DNA of 32,046 bases from Clostridia bacterium (GTDB taxonomy: Bacteria > Bacillota > Clostridia > Christensenellales > CAG-917). The number at the start of each line of letters is the position of its first letter. Within the stretch, counting starts at the first letter, position 1. Below, piece by piece: positions 1-7,305 of the stretch. Made by a program: the position numbers and the translations under genes. The stretch covers positions 1 through 32,046 of the forward strand of contig JAFVYE010000044.1 of the NCBI GenBank assembly GCA_017500745.1, written 5' to 3'. The notes under the pieces were generated by a model. The model ran no database searches. It saw nothing but the letters and a program-made list of their open reading frames with translations, and was not told where the DNA came from.

Positions 1-555
1 ATGCCCAACGACAACATCAACAGAAGCATCAAAAAGGCAAGTGGCGAACTCAACTCAATCAACTATGAAGAAAACACCTATGAAGGATACGGCATCGGCG
101 GTGTTGCATTTATCGTTGAAACCTTGACCGACAACAAAAACCGCACCGCAGGGGACGTACGTCACCTCTTTGACAAGTTTGGTGGCGCAATGGGCGTCAG
201 CGGAAGCGTTTCATTCATGTTCAAGCGCAAGGGCGTCATCGCAGTTTCAAAGAGCGACATTGAAGAGGATGACCTCATGATGTACGCACTTGATGCAGGG
301 GCAGAAGACATTCTCACAGAGGATGAAGAAATCTTTGAAGTCCTCACCGTTCCCGGCGAATTGCAAGCAGTCCGTGCAAGTCTTGAAGAAGCAGGCGTCA
401 AGATTTTGTCAGCAGAAGTTGACATGATCCCTGACGTTGAAGCAACTCCCACAGAGGAGCAACAAGTCACACTCCTCAAGATGATTGACAAGCTTGAAGA
501 GCATGATGACGTCCAAAACGTCTATCACAACGCAATCATCACAATTGAAGAATAA
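1..555 (+). CDS. yebC: YebC/PmpR family protein, C-terminal part (gene truncated by window edge)
   Basis: The 184 visible residues match the middle and end of the YebC/PmpR/TACO1 family. They open with the conserved 'MPNDNINRSIKKASGEL' segment, followed by the 'YEGYGIGGVAFIVETLTDNKNRTAGDVRH' and 'FDKFGGAMGVSGSVSFMF' blocks. Family members are about 240 residues, so roughly 55-60 N-terminal residues lie upstream of the window. The ATG at position 1 is therefore an internal methionine, not the start. The family has been described both as transcriptional regulators and, more recently, as ribosome-associated factors that help translate difficult proline stretches; the sequence does not decide between these. 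The stop codon lies one base before the next ATG, so it is probably co-transcribed and translationally coupled with the cysteine desulfurase. Confidence 0.95.
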   Translation: MPNDNINRSIKKASGELNSINYEENTYEGYGIGGVAFIVETLTDNKNRTAGDVRHLFDKFGGAMGVSGSVSFMFKRKGVIAVSKSDIEEDDLMMYALDAGAEDILTEDEEIFEVLTVPGELQAVRASLEEAGVKILSAEVDMIPDVEATPTEEQQVTLLKMIDKLEEHDDVQNVYHNAIITIEE

Positions 556-556
556 G

Positions 557-1756
557 ATGAACAGAATTTATTTGGATCACGCAGCCACAACTCCTCTGTC
601 AAAAGAGGCGTTTGATGCGATGTACCCCTATTTTTCAGACACATTTGGCAATGCAAACAGCCAACACGGCTTTGGCAGAGACGGAGCAGCAGCAGTGCTT
701 TCAGCCCGTGAAAGCGTGGCCAAGTCATTGGGCGCAAAACCCAATGAGATTTACTTTACTTCAGGTGGCACGGAGGCAGACAACTGGGCATTGAAAGGCA
801 CTGCATTTGCCCTCAAGGACAAAGGCAACCACATCATCACTTCAAAGATTGAGCACTCTGCAATCTACGCCACCTGCAAGCAACTTGAAAAGTATGGCTT
901 TGAGGTCACCTATCTTGACGTAGACGGCGACGGATTTGTTTCTCCCGACACTCTTGAAAAGGCAATCACAGACAAGACAATCCTTGTGACAATCATGTTT
1001 GCCAACAACGAGATTGGCACCATTGAGCCCATCAAGGAGCTTTGTGAAGTCGCTCACAAGCACAAAGTGCTTTTCCACACAGACGCCGTGCAGGCAACTG
1101 GTGCCGTGCGCTATGACGTCAAGGATTTGGGCGTGGATATGTTGTCATTTTCTGGCCACAAATTCTATGGCCCCAAAGGCATCGGCGGTCTTTATATCAG
1201 AAGTGGCATAAAGATTGACAAGCTCATCATCGGCGGGGAGCAAGAACGCACCAACCGTGGTGGCACAACCAACGTTCCTGCTGTGGTTGGCATGGCAAAA
1301 GTCCTTGAAATCGCCCTCCGTGACCTTGACAAAAACAACGAGTACGTGTCCTCCCTCCGCAACAGATTCGTGGAGAAAGTGACCGGACAAATAGATGAAA
1401 TCTATTTCAACGGCCCCAAGAGTGACAACTACGACAAGCGTTTGCCCAACAATGCCAGCTTTTCATTCCGCTATATTGAAGGCGAGAGCATCTTGTTTTC
1501 ACTTGACCTTGCAGGCATAAGCGCATCATCTGGCTCTGCTTGCTCATCAGGCAGTCTTGAGCCCTCAAGGACCTTGCTTTCAATTGGCGTACCCGTAGGC
1601 ACAGCCCACGGCACAATCAGATTCACATTTGGCAAAAACAACACCGTGGAGGAAGTGGATTATGCAGTTGAACAACTTGTTTCAATAGTCAACAGACTGC
1701 GTGCAATGTCCCCCCTGTATCGTCCTTCAACCACCACCATGAAAACAATAAAGTAA
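557..1756 (+). CDS. Cysteine desulfurase (NifS/IscS family)
   Basis: This PLP enzyme takes sulfur from L-cysteine to form a persulfide used for Fe-S clusters or tRNA thiolation. The 399-residue protein starts 'MNRIYLDHAATTP', the standard family opening. It has the cofactor histidine region at about residue 100 ('SKIEHSAI'), the PLP lysine at about 202 in 'SFSGHKFYGPKG', and the catalytic cysteine at about 329 in 'SGSACSSGS'. The start at 557 is chosen because an in-frame upstream extension would only overlap yebC and match nothing in the family; the preceding stop ends at 555. There is no clear Shine-Dalgarno, consistent with coupling to yebC. The scaffold gene follows 15 bases downstream, so the pair probably works as an assembly unit. 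IscS, NifS and SufS-like subtypes cannot be separated safely by eye, although the short active-site loop is IscS/NifS-like. Confidence 0.95.
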   Translation: MNRIYLDHAATTPLSKEAFDAMYPYFSDTFGNANSQHGFGRDGAAAVLSARESVAKSLGAKPNEIYFTSGGTEADNWALKGTAFALKDKGNHIITSKIEHSAIYATCKQLEKYGFEVTYLDVDGDGFVSPDTLEKAITDKTILVTIMFANNEIGTIEPIKELCEVAHKHKVLFHTDAVQATGAVRYDVKDLGVDMLSFSGHKFYGPKGIGGLYIRSGIKIDKLIIGGEQERTNRGGTTNVPAVVGMAKVLEIALRDLDKNNEYVSSLRNRFVEKVTGQIDEIYFNGPKSDNYDKRLPNNASFSFRYIEGESILFSLDLAGISASSGSACSSGSLEPSRTLLSIGVPVGTAHGTIRFTFGKNNTVEEVDYAVEQLVSIVNRLRAMSPLYRPSTTTMKTIK

Positions 1757-1771
1757 AAATCGGAGATATAT

Positions 1772-2143
1772 ATGTACAACGAAAAAGTTATGCAAGCATT
1801 TCAAAATCCGCAAAACGTTGGCGAAGTTGAAAACTACAACGCCATCGGCACAGTAGGCAACGAAAACTGCGGAGATATTATGCAAATCACAATGCTCATT
1901 GAGGACGGCATCATCAAGGATGCCAAGTTCAAGACTTTTGGTTGCGCAGCAGCAGTGGCATCAAGCTCAACTGCAACTGCAATGATCATCGGCAAAACCA
2001 TTGAAGAAGCACTCCAAATCAAAAATTCAGACGTCATTGAAACCCTTGAAGGATTGCCTCCTCAAAAGATTCACTGCTCAGTTCTTGCAGAAGAAGCAAT
2101 CAAGCTTGCCATTGAGGATTACTATTCAAAGCAAGGCAAATAA
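1772..2143 (+). CDS. NifU/IscU-type Fe-S cluster scaffold protein
   Basis: The 123-residue protein matches the NifU N-terminal/IscU scaffold domain, where a nascent Fe-S cluster is built from sulfur supplied by a cysteine desulfurase. The three ligand cysteines are present: Cys33 in 'GNENCGD', Cys58 in 'FKTFGCAAAVASSS' and Cys102 in 'PPQKIHCSVLAEEAI'. The length is normal for a stand-alone scaffold; the C-terminal NifU thioredoxin-like domain is absent. A GGAG Shine-Dalgarno at 1762-1765 supports the ATG at 1772. The gene follows the desulfurase by 15 bases and ends just before a strong terminator, so it closes the operon. Stand-alone NifU with NifS is the usual minimal Fe-S system in Clostridia. 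Confidence 0.95.
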   Translation: MYNEKVMQAFQNPQNVGEVENYNAIGTVGNENCGDIMQITMLIEDGIIKDAKFKTFGCAAAVASSSTATAMIIGKTIEEALQIKNSDVIETLEGLPPQKIHCSVLAEEAIKLAIEDYYSKQGK

Positions 2144-2160
2144 GACAAAGTATAACAATA

Positions 2161-2191
2161 AAAAAGCGTTTGCAGATGCAAACGCTTTTTT
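2161..2191. terminator. Bidirectional rho-independent terminator
   Basis: Perfect 13-bp arms (2161-2173 and 2178-2190) enclose the 4-base loop AGAT. A run of A precedes the stem and a run of T follows it, so the structure can stop transcription from nifU on the plus strand and from the lipoprotein gene on the minus strand. Confidence 0.95.
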
Positions 2192-2215
2192 GATTTCAAT
2201 AGGATAGAATGCTGA

Positions 2216-2713
2216 TTAATAGCTTCTTACAAGAGTGACGCTTTCCCAGTCGCCAAGGACAACGATGTCATCGTAGCGGTACACCATATATCTCTTGGGA
2301 AATTGGATTGTCAAATCAAACTCGCCATTTTCAAGCTGTTGCATAAGCTTGTCATATTCCTCATCATATTGTTTGGCAAGGTCCTTGAAGAAATCCTCAA
2401 GCTTGTTGGCTGAGTCGGTGTCATCCATAAAGTAGATGGCAACCTCCCACACAGCAGAGGGCACGTCGCCATATTCCTCATGGACGGTGGTGTCCATCTT
2501 GTATGCGTATATGGTTTTTTTGATTTTGAGCCCGCTCATTGCAGGGTCGCTCATGGGGATGATGGAGTGGCCGGCCATGATAGTGTACTCCTCTTTTTCA
2601 AGGCGAGAGAGGATTGACTTTTCGGTCATGGTCACCTTCATGCAACCAACCAAGGACACAAGGAGCAGAGCCACCAAAAGTGTTGATAAAATTGCGATAG
2701 CTGTCTTTTTCAT
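2216..2713 (-). CDS. Predicted lipoprotein of unknown function
   Basis: The 165-residue protein starts 'MKKTAIAIL' and has a classic lipoprotein signal: two lysines, a hydrophobic stretch and the lipobox 'LVGC' with the lipidated cysteine at residue 24. The mature part is charged, with many aspartate, glutamate and tyrosine residues, and includes 'VWEVAIYFMDDTDSANKLEDFFKDLAKQYDEEYDKLMQQ', probably an amphipathic helix. I recognise no family. A start five codons further upstream is possible in frame, but the methionine at 2713 gives the proper signal peptide and sits at the predicted transcription start of the promoter at 2720-2748. There is no Shine-Dalgarno, so the mRNA is probably leaderless. 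The gene is monocistronic between its promoter and the shared terminator at 2161-2191. Confidence 0.85.
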   Translation of the reverse strand: MKKTAIAILSTLLVALLLVSLVGCMKVTMTEKSILSRLEKEEYTIMAGHSIIPMSDPAMSGLKIKKTIYAYKMDTTVHEEYGDVPSAVWEVAIYFMDDTDSANKLEDFFKDLAKQYDEEYDKLMQQLENGEFDLTIQFPKRYMVYRYDDIVVLGDWESVTLVRSY

Positions 2714-2719
2714 AGGTCT

Positions 2720-2748
2720 ATAATACAATTATACTTGACTATTGTCAA
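2720..2748 (-). promoter_or_regulatory. Sigma-A promoter giving a leaderless transcript
   Basis: Read on the minus strand, TTGACA (2748-2743) is followed by a 17-base spacer and TATTAT (2725-2720). Six bases later comes the ATG at 2713. Counting +1 as seven bases after the -10 box puts the transcription start on the A of the start codon. A second, poorer reading uses TATAAT at 2733-2728 with TTGGCA and a 19-base spacer; it would leave only about 8 bases of leader. Confidence 0.75.
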
Positions 2749-2749
2749 G
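2734..2749. repeat. Palindrome over the -35 box of the 2713 promoter
   Basis: CTTGAC-TATT-GTCAAG is a perfect 6-bp inverted repeat with a 4-base centre. It covers the -35 element of the minus-strand promoter and lies between two divergent genes. It could be a repressor site, but part of the symmetry is forced by the TTGACA motif itself. Confidence 0.45.
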
Positions 2750-2810
2750 TCCTGCCAAAAATTGCCACTCAAATTTCACGGCGATTGCACAAACTATCCT
2801 TGGAGGCAAT

Positions 2811-2942
2811 ATGAAAAAGATGATGTTTGGAGTGCTTGTAGGAGCACTCACCACAATGGCAGTTTACACCGCGGGCAACGCAAAGGCAGTCCGCAGAGCC
2901 AAGCGAGCAATCGTCAACAAAGTTGAGGACTTGCTCAATTAA
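2811..2942 (+). CDS. Small membrane-associated protein, 43 residues
   Basis: This short gene starts 'MKKMMFGVLVGALTTMAVYT', a single hydrophobic segment (about residues 5-20), followed by a basic helix ending 'AVRRAKRAIVNKVEDLLN'. The start is fixed by a TGGAGG Shine-Dalgarno at 2801-2806, and a strong terminator begins at the stop codon, so it is a complete single-gene unit. The hydrophobic-then-basic layout resembles small YtxH-like proteins, but I cannot assign a family. Upstream, a plus-strand TATAAT at 2719-2724 lacks a good -35 box, so its promoter is uncertain. It is divergent from the lipoprotein gene and convergent with the protease gene. Confidence 0.8.
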   Translation: MKKMMFGVLVGALTTMAVYTAGNAKAVRRAKRAIVNKVEDLLN

Positions 2943-2972
2943 AAACGGGAGCATTTGCTCCCGTTTGTTTTT
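2943..2972. terminator. Bidirectional rho-independent terminator
   Basis: Perfect 10-bp arms (2943-2952 and 2957-2966) around the loop ATTT are followed by a T-rich tract and preceded by AAAA. It ends the small gene on the plus strand and the protease gene on the minus strand. Confidence 0.9.
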
Positions 2973-2975
2973 TGT

Positions 2976-4112
2976 TTATGCAGTCGTATACGGAATGTTG
3001 ACTTCAAAGTATTCCTCGGCCCATTCAATGAATTCAATTAGGGAGGAAGATGACACGCCAAATCCCATATTTTCAACGTTTTCAGCCACGATTTTTGACT
3101 CAACAACTCCAACCACTTGGCCGTACTTGTTGATCATTGCCCCACCGCTGTTTCCAGAGTTGATTGCGCCGTCAGTCATGACAAAACTGCCTGCGCCCCA
3201 ATTTGGCAGATTAAGACTGGGCTTTGACACGGTGCCTGCTGTGATGCTGAGGCCTATGCCTTGGGGGTTTCCTACAATTGCAATTTCATCGCCGTAGTTG
3301 ACCTTGTCCTCTGTGGCAATGGCAAGTCCTGCCTCGCTTCCGTCAAGGGTAAAGTCGGGCTTTGCTCCCACAAAACGACAGATTGCAAGGTCGGGTTGAC
3401 CAATGACGTCTGTGGACACTTTGACGGTTTGGGTTTGTCCAAAAAATCCCCCGCTTGCAATGGTGTAGTTTTCACTATACGTTCCGTATGCCACAACCTC
3501 AAGGTTGTATGACAGGGCAGGATTGAGCAGTTCAAACACACAGGTGATTGAGGTGTGCTCGTGCATTTCTCTGTCTGCAAGAGAGGTGCCACCCCCTGTT
3601 TTCCAAGGGGTCATAACCACGTGAGCGTTTGTCACCAAAAAGATGTCCTCGCCCACACCAATGACAAAGCCAGAGGCCTTGCTTGATGAGGGATCATGGG
3701 TGTTTGTTTGAGGGGTTGAACAAGTGACCACGGCCACGTATTTCATATATTTGTCGGCCACCACCTCAACTGTGGACATATTGATGAGGTCCGCTGCAAG
3801 CTGACCGGCCCTATCCGTCACGTCATCCAAGATGTCTTTGTCCTTGATGGCATCGTCCACAGCGGACTGATATTGCTCCTTCATATCCTCAGTTATACGG
3901 TTGGCATATTCGGTGGCAATCTGTGATTTCAATGATGCCAACACAATCACGTTTACCACAACCATAACGCACATAAACACAGCGGTCACAATGGCTGCAA
4001 TGGTTGCTGTGTTCTTTCTTTTGGGCCCTTCTGGAGTGGGAGTGTGATAGATTGGTGTTTTTTGGTTGTTGTCGTTGCTGTCACGATCAAAAAAGTTGTC
4101 AAATTCGTCCAT
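2976..4112 (-). CDS. Membrane-anchored HtrA-like trypsin-fold serine protease without a PDZ domain
   Basis: The 378-residue protein has an acidic cytoplasmic tail (1-35), one membrane helix (about 36-61), a helical linker, then a trypsin-fold domain outside the cell. The catalytic residues are visible: His164 in 'LVTNAHVV', Asp241 in 'QPDLAICRF' and Ser322 in 'NSGNSGGAM'. The substrate pocket segment 'VGVVESKIVAENVENMGFGV' is also typical of HtrA/DegP. The chain ends about 55 residues after the catalytic serine, so the usual C-terminal PDZ domain is missing. A GAGGA Shine-Dalgarno supports the start at 4112 rather than an in-frame ATG eight codons upstream. It probably cleaves misfolded or specific envelope proteins; no substrate can be inferred. 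It stands alone, with its own promoter and a shared terminator. Confidence 0.92.
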   Translation of the reverse strand: MDEFDNFFDRDSNDNNQKTPIYHTPTPEGPKRKNTATIAAIVTAVFMCVMVVVNVIVLASLKSQIATEYANRITEDMKEQYQSAVDDAIKDKDILDDVTDRAGQLAADLINMSTVEVVADKYMKYVAVVTCSTPQTNTHDPSSSKASGFVIGVGEDIFLVTNAHVVMTPWKTGGGTSLADREMHEHTSITCVFELLNPALSYNLEVVAYGTYSENYTIASGGFFGQTQTVKVSTDVIGQPDLAICRFVGAKPDFTLDGSEAGLAIATEDKVNYGDEIAIVGNPQGIGLSITAGTVSKPSLNLPNWGAGSFVMTDGAINSGNSGGAMINKYGQVVGVVESKIVAENVENMGFGVSSSSLIEFIEWAEEYFEVNIPYTTA

Positions 4113-4156
4113 ATTTCCTCTTTTGATGCAATGCATCTTGTTGTTGTGTTCAGTTT

Positions 4157-4165
4157 ATTATAGCA
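4157..4165 (-). promoter_or_regulatory. Extended -10 promoter of the HtrA-like protease gene
   Basis: On the minus strand TGC-TATAAT (4165-4157) is a perfect extended -10 element. The best -35 at 17 bases (TTTTAA) is weak. It predicts a start near 4150 and a leader of about 38 bases carrying the Shine-Dalgarno. Confidence 0.65.
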
Positions 4166-4274
4166 AAATTAAAGGATTATTAAAACAAAAAAATTAAGAT
4201 GTAGACGTTGCGGACAAATTGATTGAGCAAAAAATAATAAAATTCTATTTAAAATACATCAAACATGCATATCA

Positions 4275-4303
4275 TTGACAAAAAGGAAGTTATGTATTAA
4301 AAT
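4275..4303 (+). promoter_or_regulatory. Sigma-A promoter of the degV-apbE operon
   Basis: TTGACA (4275-4280), a 17-base spacer and TAAAAT (4298-4303). The predicted start near 4310 leaves a leader of about 23 bases with AAGGAG at 4322-4327 before the ATG at 4333. The rest of the gap back to 4113 is AT-rich and holds only the divergent protease promoter. Confidence 0.8.
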
Positions 4304-4332
4304 AATTCTACAAAAAAGTACAAGGAGTGAAT

Positions 4333-5199
4333 ATGGCAGTATTATTTTGCGATACCGATTGCGAGCTTTGGTACACAACGGCCAGAGAACTTGACCTCAA
4401 AGTCATCGGTATGCCGTACACCGTAAACGGCGAAGAAAAATTGTACGACCTTGGTGAAAACACTGATTTTGTTGGCTTTTTCAATCAAATGAAAGCCGGT
4501 GCTTCCGTCACCACTTCTGGACTTAATTTTGACACTTACGTTGACATATTTGAGCCATATTTCAAAGAGGGTCAGGACATATTGTACGTTGCGTTTTCAT
4601 CAAAGATGTCTGGCACCTTTGGTCCCATGCAACAAGCAGTTGATGCTCTTTCTGAAAAGTATCCCGGCGTGAGATTTAAAAAATTTGACACCTTGAACAT
4701 CAGCATGGGCACAGGTCTTATGGTCTATTTGGGAGCAAAAGAGTTCATCAACAACGGCGGTGACATTGACAAGACCTATGCATATCTTGAGTCAATCTTG
4801 AACAAAGTTGGCATTTATTTTGTGGTTGACGACCTCAAATATCTTGCTCGTGGCGGACGTCTTTCACCCAGCAAAGCAGCATTTGGCAATCTTATGCAAC
4901 TCAAGCCCATCCTTCGTGTTGGCGATGAGGGCGAGATTGACGTTTACTCAAAGCAACAGGGCTCCAAAAAAGCGCTCAAATTTATGGTGGATGAGTTCAA
5001 AAAGAAATATAGTCCCTTTGACAACGCTCCCATCACCATAGTTGGTGCCAACAACGACAAGGCCGTGGAAGAGGTCAAAGCACAAGTGCAAGAGTTTGCC
5101 CCCGATGCAGAGATATGGGTGCAACCTGTGGGCCCCGTCATTGGTGCACATTGTGGTCCGGGCACTTGTGGCATCATCTATCCTTCCGTTTCAAGATGA
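4333..5199 (+). CDS. DegV family fatty-acid-binding protein
   Basis: The 288-residue protein is a DegV family member. DegV (FakB-like) proteins bind a fatty acid and, with the kinase FakA, present it for phosphorylation before phospholipid synthesis. Visible family marks are the N-terminal 'CDTDCELWYTTARELDLKVIGMPYTV', the 'SSKMSGTFGPMQ' loop (about 89-100), 'LARGGRLSPSKA' (171-182) and the C-terminal 'GPVIGAHCGPG' (267-277). Its start is set by AAGGAG at 4322-4327. It is the first gene of a run with apbE, whose ATG overlaps its stop in an ATGA. No FakA kinase gene is in the window, so its link to the flavin and electron-transfer genes downstream may be only shared transcription. Confidence 0.93.
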   Translation: MAVLFCDTDCELWYTTARELDLKVIGMPYTVNGEEKLYDLGENTDFVGFFNQMKAGASVTTSGLNFDTYVDIFEPYFKEGQDILYVAFSSKMSGTFGPMQQAVDALSEKYPGVRFKKFDTLNISMGTGLMVYLGAKEFINNGGDIDKTYAYLESILNKVGIYFVVDDLKYLARGGRLSPSKAAFGNLMQLKPILRVGDEGEIDVYSKQQGSKKALKFMVDEFKKKYSPFDNAPITIVGANNDKAVEEVKAQVQEFAPDAEIWVQPVGPVIGAHCGPGTCGIIYPSVSR

Positions 5200-6200
5200 G
5201 GAAGAAAACAGCACTATTCATTATTACAATTTTGATTTGCATTGTTTCGTTGACTGCATGCAGTTCAACGGAACAATTTTTTGTATTTGGAACTTTCCTT
5301 GACGTCACCATTGACGGCATATCATCAAGCAAATTGGTCGGCCAGATCAACAACTATATGGTAGGGCTTGAAGAGGTGCTTTCTCCCACCATTGAGGGCA
5401 GCGATCTTTACAAAATCAACAACGCAAAGGCAGGAGAAGCCATCCATTGTGGTGAGGACACAATGGCGTTGTTTGCTGTGGCAGAAACTCTTCACAAGCT
5501 CACGGACGGGGCATACGATCCCACAATTTATCCCCTTGTTCGCCTTTGGAATTTTAGCGGGGACAAGTTTTCACACGTAGAAGGAAAAACACCTCCAACA
5601 GATGATGCAATAAGCAATGCGCTACGCCTTGTTGGATTTGACAAAGTGTTCGCAATAGACCACGTGGCAGGCACCGTTACAAAAAAACAGGGATATGACA
5701 ATGCCATGGTGGACTTTGGAGGCATGGCAAAGGGCTATGCCGTTGACAAAGCCATGGACAGCTTGGACAAGAAAGCCCTCATAAACCTTGGGGGCAACAT
5801 CGGGGCAATAGGCAAGGATTACACCATTGGCATCGGCAATCCCCGAGAGAGTGTCACCGCATATTACGGCTCATTCACTCTTTGTCAAGGTCAATTGATT
5901 TCAACCAGCGGCGACTACGAAAGATGCTTTTTCCACGAGGGAGAAAGATATCATCACATCCTCAATCCCGCCACAGGCAAGCCATCAAACAGCGGACTGA
6001 TTTCTGTCAGCATAGTGTGCAGTGACGGAGCAGTTGGCGATGCATTGTCCACAGCGGTGATGGTGCTTGGGGCAGAAAAGGGCAAGGAAGTTGTTGCCCG
6101 CATAAGCAGTGTGCTTGGCCTTGACATCAGCGCAATTTTGATTTTTTCAGATCTCAGCTTTGAGGTTGTCGGGCAGATTGACTTTGTCAAAAAGGCATAA
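5196..6200 (+). CDS. apbE: ApbE-family FAD:protein FMN transferase, lipoprotein
   Basis: ApbE uses FAD to attach FMN covalently to a threonine or serine of extracytoplasmic target proteins. This 334-residue protein has a lipoprotein signal 'MRKKTALFIITILICIVSLTAC' with the cysteine at residue 22, so it works outside the membrane. Family motifs include 'DFGGMAKGYAVD' (173-184), 'SGDYERCF' (238-245), 'HHILNPATGKP' (253-263) and the metal-binding segment 'SDGAVGDALSTAVMVLG' (276-292). The start overlaps the degV stop (ATGA), which indicates coupling. The next two genes are EetA-like and EetB-like, the set found with ApbE in flavin-based electron-transfer loci. No protein with an FMN-binding target domain is visible in the window. 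Confidence 0.95.
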   Translation: MRKKTALFIITILICIVSLTACSSTEQFFVFGTFLDVTIDGISSSKLVGQINNYMVGLEEVLSPTIEGSDLYKINNAKAGEAIHCGEDTMALFAVAETLHKLTDGAYDPTIYPLVRLWNFSGDKFSHVEGKTPPTDDAISNALRLVGFDKVFAIDHVAGTVTKKQGYDNAMVDFGGMAKGYAVDKAMDSLDKKALINLGGNIGAIGKDYTIGIGNPRESVTAYYGSFTLCQGQLISTSGDYERCFFHEGERYHHILNPATGKPSNSGLISVSIVCSDGAVGDALSTAVMVLGAEKGKEVVARISSVLGLDISAILIFSDLSFEVVGQIDFVKKA

Positions 6201-6250
6201 AATGATTGCGTTGGCAATTCTTTCAAAATCACACGAAAAGCAGTTTAAGA

Positions 6251-6262
6251 CATAAATTTATG
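6251..6262. repeat. 12-bp perfect palindrome upstream of the EetA-like gene
   Basis: CATAAATTTATG reads the same on both strands and lies two bases upstream of a TATAAA (6265-6270), the only -10-like box before the ATG at 6280. No matching -35 is seen. It may be a regulator site controlling the eetA-eetB pair, or an AT-rich coincidence. The 79-base gap otherwise holds nothing recognisable. Confidence 0.35.
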
Positions 6263-6279
6263 CATATAAACACTTTGTT

Positions 6280-6657
6280 ATGAAAAATAAGCTCTTCAAA
6301 GACATATTCAAAAAGGGCGATATATTGATCGCTGTTGTGCTCATTGTGGCAGTCGTATTGACCGCCGTTTTTGCCACACGCACAGAGGAGAGCTTTGTTG
6401 AAATCTATGTGGACGGACACCTTGCATATCAACTTGATCTTGACGCAGACATTGTGGTTGACCTTGCTGACACCATCCACAAAATTGACCTTGTGGTTGA
6501 GGTCAAGGATGGCATGGTCAAGGTGACAGAAAGCAACTGCCCAGACAAATTGTGTGTTCATAGCAGTGCCGTGTCATCGGCAGGTGGCATGATCATTTGC
6601 TTGCCCAACAAGGTGGTTGTCAAGGTCACACCCAAGGAGGTTGATGCAATATCATGA
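6280..6657 (+). CDS. NusG domain II-containing membrane protein (EetA-like)
   Basis: The 125-residue protein has one N-terminal membrane helix (about 14-33) and an extracytoplasmic NusG domain II. The hallmark is 'NCPDKLCVHSSAVSSAGGMIICLPNKVVVKV' with Cys87, Cys92 and Cys107. It is unrelated to the transcription factor NusG apart from the fold name. This protein type sits next to a Gx transporter in the extracellular electron transfer loci of Listeria and many Clostridia, where the pair is called EetA/EetB; its exact role is not settled. No Shine-Dalgarno precedes the ATG. A TATAAA 9 bases before the ATG could give a nearly leaderless message, or the gene may be read from the apbE transcript. 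Its stop overlaps the next ATG (ATGA). Confidence 0.9.
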   Translation: MKNKLFKDIFKKGDILIAVVLIVAVVLTAVFATRTEESFVEIYVDGHLAYQLDLDADIVVDLADTIHKIDLVVEVKDGMVKVTESNCPDKLCVHSSAVSSAGGMIICLPNKVVVKVTPKEVDAIS

Positions 6658-7247
6658 AAAAGTCAGCCCCCAAGTTTACAATGAAAAACGTCAACGCAAA
6701 GCGAGTGGCACTCTCTGGCATTATGCTTGCTCTTGCGCTGATTGTCGCTTTGCTTGAAAGCATGATTCCGCCAATCGTGCCCATGCTCCCGTACGCCAAG
6801 TTGGGACTCACCAACGTGGTTCTCCTTGCATGCTTCTTGTTGGTGGGCGTGTGGGAAGGATACCTGGTGCTTGTCATCAAGTGTGTGCTGTCAGCGGTGT
6901 ACGCAGGCAACATGGCAATGCTCCTTTGGTCATTGCCTTCAGCTCTTGTGGCATACACGGCAATGGTGTTGTTGCATCGCACAAAACTCTTTTCTGTGAC
7001 TGGGCTGTCTGTGACGGGAGGCATGCTCCACAACTTCACACAAATCCTTGTTGCCACAATAGTGGTGGGCAAATCTGTGTTTTTCTATCTCCCTTACATG
7101 CTTTTGGCGGGAGGTGTTGCGGGGCTTGTGACAGGTGTCATATGCCACTTTGCCGTCAATGGACTCAAGGACAAAGTGTCTTTTGACCGCAACAAAGAAG
7201 AGTATTACAGCCAAAAGGATGAGGAGGATGGCGCAGAGGTAAAATGA
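6654..7247 (+). CDS. Gx transporter family membrane protein (EetB-like; 'heptaprenyl diphosphate synthase component I' family)
   Basis: The 197-residue protein has about five or six membrane segments resembling the substrate-binding subunits of ECF transporters. The family signature is clear: 'ALIVALLESMIPPIVPMLPYAKLGLTNVVLLACFLL', 'KCVLSAVYAGNMAMLLWSLPSALVAYTAMVLL' and 'GGMLHNFTQILVA'. Databases often name the family heptaprenyl diphosphate synthase component I, but in EET loci it is called EetB and is thought to act in the membrane with EetA. The C-terminus is a charged cytoplasmic tail. It overlaps the EetA-like gene by ATGA, so the two are tightly coupled, and a terminator lies about 60 bases downstream. 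Confidence 0.88.
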   Translation: MKKSAPKFTMKNVNAKRVALSGIMLALALIVALLESMIPPIVPMLPYAKLGLTNVVLLACFLLVGVWEGYLVLVIKCVLSAVYAGNMAMLLWSLPSALVAYTAMVLLHRTKLFSVTGLSVTGGMLHNFTQILVATIVVGKSVFFYLPYMLLAGGVAGLVTGVICHFAVNGLKDKVSFDRNKEEYYSQKDEEDGAEVK

Positions 7248-7305
7248 CGTTGTGGCAGAGCAAGACGCAGTAGACGTCAAATGATTAAGCAAAAAAATGC
7301 AAAAT

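Noticed and set aside
1..3. ATG at position 1 as the true start of YebC
   Set aside because: Known YebC proteins have about 55-60 more residues before the matching segment, so the gene is cut by the window edge.
6202..6255. A 17-residue reading frame just after apbE
   Set aside because: It has no ribosome site and no recognisable features, and it ends within the palindrome region. Its length is expected by chance.
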